A stretch of DNA of 64,000 nucleotides from Streptomyces xylophagus (GTDB lineage Bacteria > Actinomycetota > Actinomycetes > Streptomycetales > Streptomycetaceae), in contig NZ_JNWO01000033.1 of assembly GCF_000716435.1 (NCBI RefSeq), positions 1-64,000 of the forward strand, in the 5' to 3' direction. Below the pieces are notes generated by a model that did not search any database, was not told the origin of the DNA, and saw only the letters and a list, made by a program, of their open reading frames with translations. Both the position numbers and the translations under genes were made by a program. How positions within the stretch are numbered: position 1 is the first letter of the stretch; each line of letters opens with the position of its first letter. Below, piece by piece: positions 61,900 through 64,000 of this stretch.

Positions 61900-62631
61900 T
61901 CACCCCCGCTGCCCATACCCCCGCAACCGCTCCCCCGCCTCAGCCACCTGCTCCTCCGACAACAGCGTCGGCGACAACCCCGGCACCGAGGACGCCGTCA
62001 GCCACACGCGGCACATCCACTCCAGCTGGGCCGTACGGTCGTAGGCCTGGTCCAGGGAGTCGCCGTAGGCGATCGTGCCGTGGTTCTGGAGGAGGCAGGC
62101 TGAGCGGTCGGTGAGGGCCCGGAGCATGTTCTCGGCCAACTCCTCGGTGCCGTATGTCGCATACGGGGCAACCCGGACCGGGCCGCCGAGGGCGCCGGAC
62201 ATGTAGTGGACGGAGGGGAGTTCGGGGACGAGGGTCGAGACGGCCGTCGCGTGGACGGCGTGGGTGTGGACGACGGCGCGGGCGTCGGTGCTGCGGTGGA
62301 CGGCGAGATGCATGGGGAGTTCGCTCGTCGGGAGCAGGGTGCCGAGCACCTGTCGGCCGTCGAGGTCGACGCCGACCGTGTCGTCGGGTGTCAGCCGGTC
62401 GTAGGGGACGCCCGAGGGTGTGACCAGGACGATGTCGCCGACACGCACCGAGACGTTCCCGGAGGTGCCGACGACCAGTCCGTCGGACACCGTCCGACGA
62501 GCCGTCGCGACGAGCGCGTCCCAGGCCTGCGCCTCCTCGGCACGCACACGCCTGCGCCACGGCTCCCCCACAGCCTGTGCGCCCTCCCGGGCATCTCGTC
62601 CGTCCCGTTGGTCCCGCCGCTCCTCAGCCAT
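61900..62631 (-). CDS. Class II aldolase/adducin family protein
   Basis: A 243-aa sugar-phosphate aldolase-like protein (fuculose/rhamnulose-1-phosphate aldolase relatives). Zinc ligands fit VVHTHAVHATAVS and LLQNHGTIAYGDSLDQAYDRTAQLEW; GTSGNVSVRVGDIVLVTPSG is the usual phosphate-binding start. ATG 62631. Confidence 0.92.
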   Translation of the reverse strand: MAEERRDQRDGRDAREGAQAVGEPWRRRVRAEEAQAWDALVATARRTVSDGLVVGTSGNVSVRVGDIVLVTPSGVPYDRLTPDDTVGVDLDGRQVLGTLLPTSELPMHLAVHRSTDARAVVHTHAVHATAVSTLVPELPSVHYMSGALGGPVRVAPYATYGTEELAENMLRALTDRSACLLQNHGTIAYGDSLDQAYDRTAQLEWMCRVWLTASSVPGLSPTLLSEEQVAEAGERLRGYGQRG

Positions 62632-62828
62632 GTCGCGATCCTGCCAGCCGATGCCCCAACAGGCGTTCGGGCGCGGGCACTTTAGGCCGAAGGCCGCGCA
62701 ACCGAAAGAGCACATATGGGCATGCACCGCCCATCGCAGCCGCTTGGCTGGAGATCGACCGGCATTGACGGATCTTCCAATAATCTCTGGGGGATTTGTC
62801 GTGCACGTCGCCATTCCCGGGGGGAAAC

Positions 62829-63578
62829 ATGGCCCGTGATCGCAAACCGTCCCGTCACCGCACCCGCCTCCTCACCGTCTCCGCGACCGCGCTCACCCTC
62901 GCCGGGGTCGCACTCGTCGAGATCCCGGCCTCGGCCGCGAGCCCCGCGAAGGGGCACGACGTCTCCTCGCACCAGAAGAACGTCGACTGGTCGAGCGCGA
63001 AGGCGAAGGGCGCCACGTTCGTCTACGTCAAGGCGACCGAGTCCACCACCTACCGAAGCCCCTACTTCGCCCAGCAGTACAACGGCGCCCGCGCGGCGGG
63101 CATCATCCGCGGCGCGTACCACTTCGCGCTGCCGGACAAGTCGTCGGGCGCGACCCAGGCCGCCTACTTCGTGGCGCACGGCGGCGGCTGGAAGGCGGAC
63201 GGCTGGACGCTGCCACCGGCGCTCGACATCGAATACAACCCGTACGACAAGAAGCACGGCTGCTACGGCCTGAGCAAGGCCAAGATGGTGAGCTGGATCA
63301 AGGCCTTCAGCGCCGAGGTGAAGCGGGAGACCGGCCGCCGTCCGGTGATCTACACGACCGCCCACTGGTGGAACACCTGCACGGGCAGCAGCACCGCCCT
63401 GGCCTCGACACACGCGCTGTGGATCGCCCGCCACGAGTCGGCGGACGCGGGATCGCTGCCCGCCGGTTGGTCGTACTGGACCTTCTGGCAGTACGACAAC
63501 AGCGGCAGCCTGCCGGGTGATCAGAATCTCTTCAACGGGACGACGAGCCAACTGAAGAAGTTCGCCCGGGGTTACTAG
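62829..63578 (+). CDS. Secreted GH25 lysozyme
   Basis: A 249-aa muramidase. A signal peptide (residues 8-38, cleavage near ASA-A) precedes the GH25 barrel: GHDVSSHQKNVDWSSAKAKGATFVYVKATESTTY, GAYHFALPD, the catalytic Asp-Glu region PPALDIEYNPYDK, and WTFWQYDNSG. Probably used in autolysis or competition. ATG 62829. Confidence 0.95.
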   Translation: MARDRKPSRHRTRLLTVSATALTLAGVALVEIPASAASPAKGHDVSSHQKNVDWSSAKAKGATFVYVKATESTTYRSPYFAQQYNGARAAGIIRGAYHFALPDKSSGATQAAYFVAHGGGWKADGWTLPPALDIEYNPYDKKHGCYGLSKAKMVSWIKAFSAEVKRETGRRPVIYTTAHWWNTCTGSSTALASTHALWIARHESADAGSLPAGWSYWTFWQYDNSGSLPGDQNLFNGTTSQLKKFARGY

Positions 63579-63607
63579 CCCGTACAGACACCACAGAGAC
63601 CCCCTCA

Positions 63608-63640
63608 GTTCACTTTCCGTTCATCCAGGTTGCCTACGGT
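63608..63640 (+). promoter_or_regulatory. PHO box-like PhoP site and promoter
   Basis: Two 11-bp direct repeats, GTTCACTTTCC (63608-63618) and GTTCATCCAGG (63619-63629), and a partial third, match the Streptomyces PHO box GTTCACC pattern. A -10-like TACGGT follows at 63635-63640. It lies 48 bp before the phosphate transporter ATG. Confidence 0.75.
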
Positions 63641-63676
63641 CAACGCGCCAATGACCTCGAACGATTGCCTGGGTAA

Positions 63677-64000
63677 ATGGAAAACTTCTCGCTGATCCTC
63701 GCGATTGTGGTGGTCACCGCACTCGCGTTCGATTTCACGAACGGTTTCCACGACACCGCGAACGCGATGGCCACCACCATCTCGACCGGTGCGCTCAAGC
63801 CCAAGGTCGCGGTGGCCATGTCGGCCGCCCTCAACCTGGTGGGCGCTTTTCTCTCCGTGGAGGTCGCCAACACGATCTCCAAGGGGCTCGTCGACGAGAG
63901 CGGCATCCGTCCCGAGGTCATCTTCGCGGCGCTGGTCGGCGCGATCCTCTGGAACCTGGTGACCTGGCTCGTCGGCCTCCCGTCCAGTTCCTCGCACGCC
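63677..64000 (+). CDS. pitH: Inorganic phosphate transporter (Pit family), 3' end missing
   Basis: The first 108 residues of a low-affinity metal-phosphate:H+ symporter: AFDFTNGFHDTANAMATTISTGAL is the Pit signature, then VAMSAALNLVGAFLSVEVANTISKG and WNLVTWLVGLPSSSSHA. The gene runs off the right edge. The upstream PHO box suggests PhoP control, consistent with PitH2 of S. coelicolor as I remember it. Confidence 0.92.
   Translation, partial: MENFSLILAIVVVTALAFDFTNGFHDTANAMATTISTGALKPKVAVAMSAALNLVGAFLSVEVANTISKGLVDESGIRPEVIFAALVGAILWNLVTWLVGLPSSSSHA

Noticed and set aside
1..64000. CRISPR arrays, insertion sequences, prophage or integrated plasmid
   Set aside because: No spaced direct repeats of CRISPR type, transposase, integrase or tRNA-associated attachment site was seen anywhere in the window.

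Overview
The window is chromosomal DNA from a Streptomyces species. It is about 72% G+C with strong third-position GC codon bias. It carries two chaplins, a Gbn-like nucleoid protein, streptophobe and Asp23/AmaP genes, the FabG-FabI pair and small Streptomyces-specific proteins. From memory, gene order resembles the S. coelicolor SCO1790s-SCO1845 core segment; no search was run. I see no CRISPR array, transposase, integrase, phage gene or tRNA.

Layout. 1-352: promoter and leader of an rRNA operon reading leftward off the window. 349-5.6 kb: base-excision glycosylase, Spo0M-like, PEBP-like and HNH proteins, an NfeD/SPFH membrane pair and an ABC ATPase. 5.7-9.4 kb: an unrecognised protein, two tandem cysteine-less chaplins and a NarL-type two-component system. 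9.6-17.5 kb: an SDR coupled to a QueA-like enzyme, a secreted lytic transglycosylase-like protein, a double-FHA ABC transporter and a streptophobe. 17.7-24.4 kb: serB, a SixA-like phosphatase, a CynX/NimT-type MFS exporter with a 38-residue partner and a divergent GntR regulator, then fabG-fabI. 24.6-30.3 kb: tldD/tldE, tyrS and small membrane proteins. 30.3-37.9 kb: moaA, an acetate-type symporter with its DUF485 partner, a secreted subtilase, a CoA-transferase with inverted domain order, and CopD.

37.9-45.6 kb is the most accessory-looking part. It holds an alcohol dehydrogenase, a lysoplasmalogenase/sterol-desaturase pair, a VIT1-type transporter, and a tightly packed four-gene operon (acetoacetate-decarboxylase-like, SDR, two amidohydrolases) that looks catabolic but has no substrate I can name. 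45.8-50.6 kb: exonuclease-BRCT, a Cys-rich mini-protein, SURF1, a GH15 glucosidase and an SDR. 50.7-54.0 kb: a five-gene Asp23/AmaP envelope-stress operon with a divergent Asp-rich partner. 54.0-64.0 kb: enoyl-CoA hydratase, gbn, ABC-F, a zinc metallopeptidase, VOC, hydrolase, aldolase and GH25 genes, and a phosphate transporter behind a PHO-box-like site, truncated by the right edge.

Most of the window is conserved housekeeping and developmental genome. The signals I find least explained are a 10-bp palindrome (ACGCGCGCGT) that I counted 18 times, a dense cluster of GATC sites upstream of the gene for a GATC-binding protein, the orphan QueA-like enzyme, the permuted CoA-transferase, the four-gene catabolic operon, and the Asp23 locus with its repeat-expanded neighbour.
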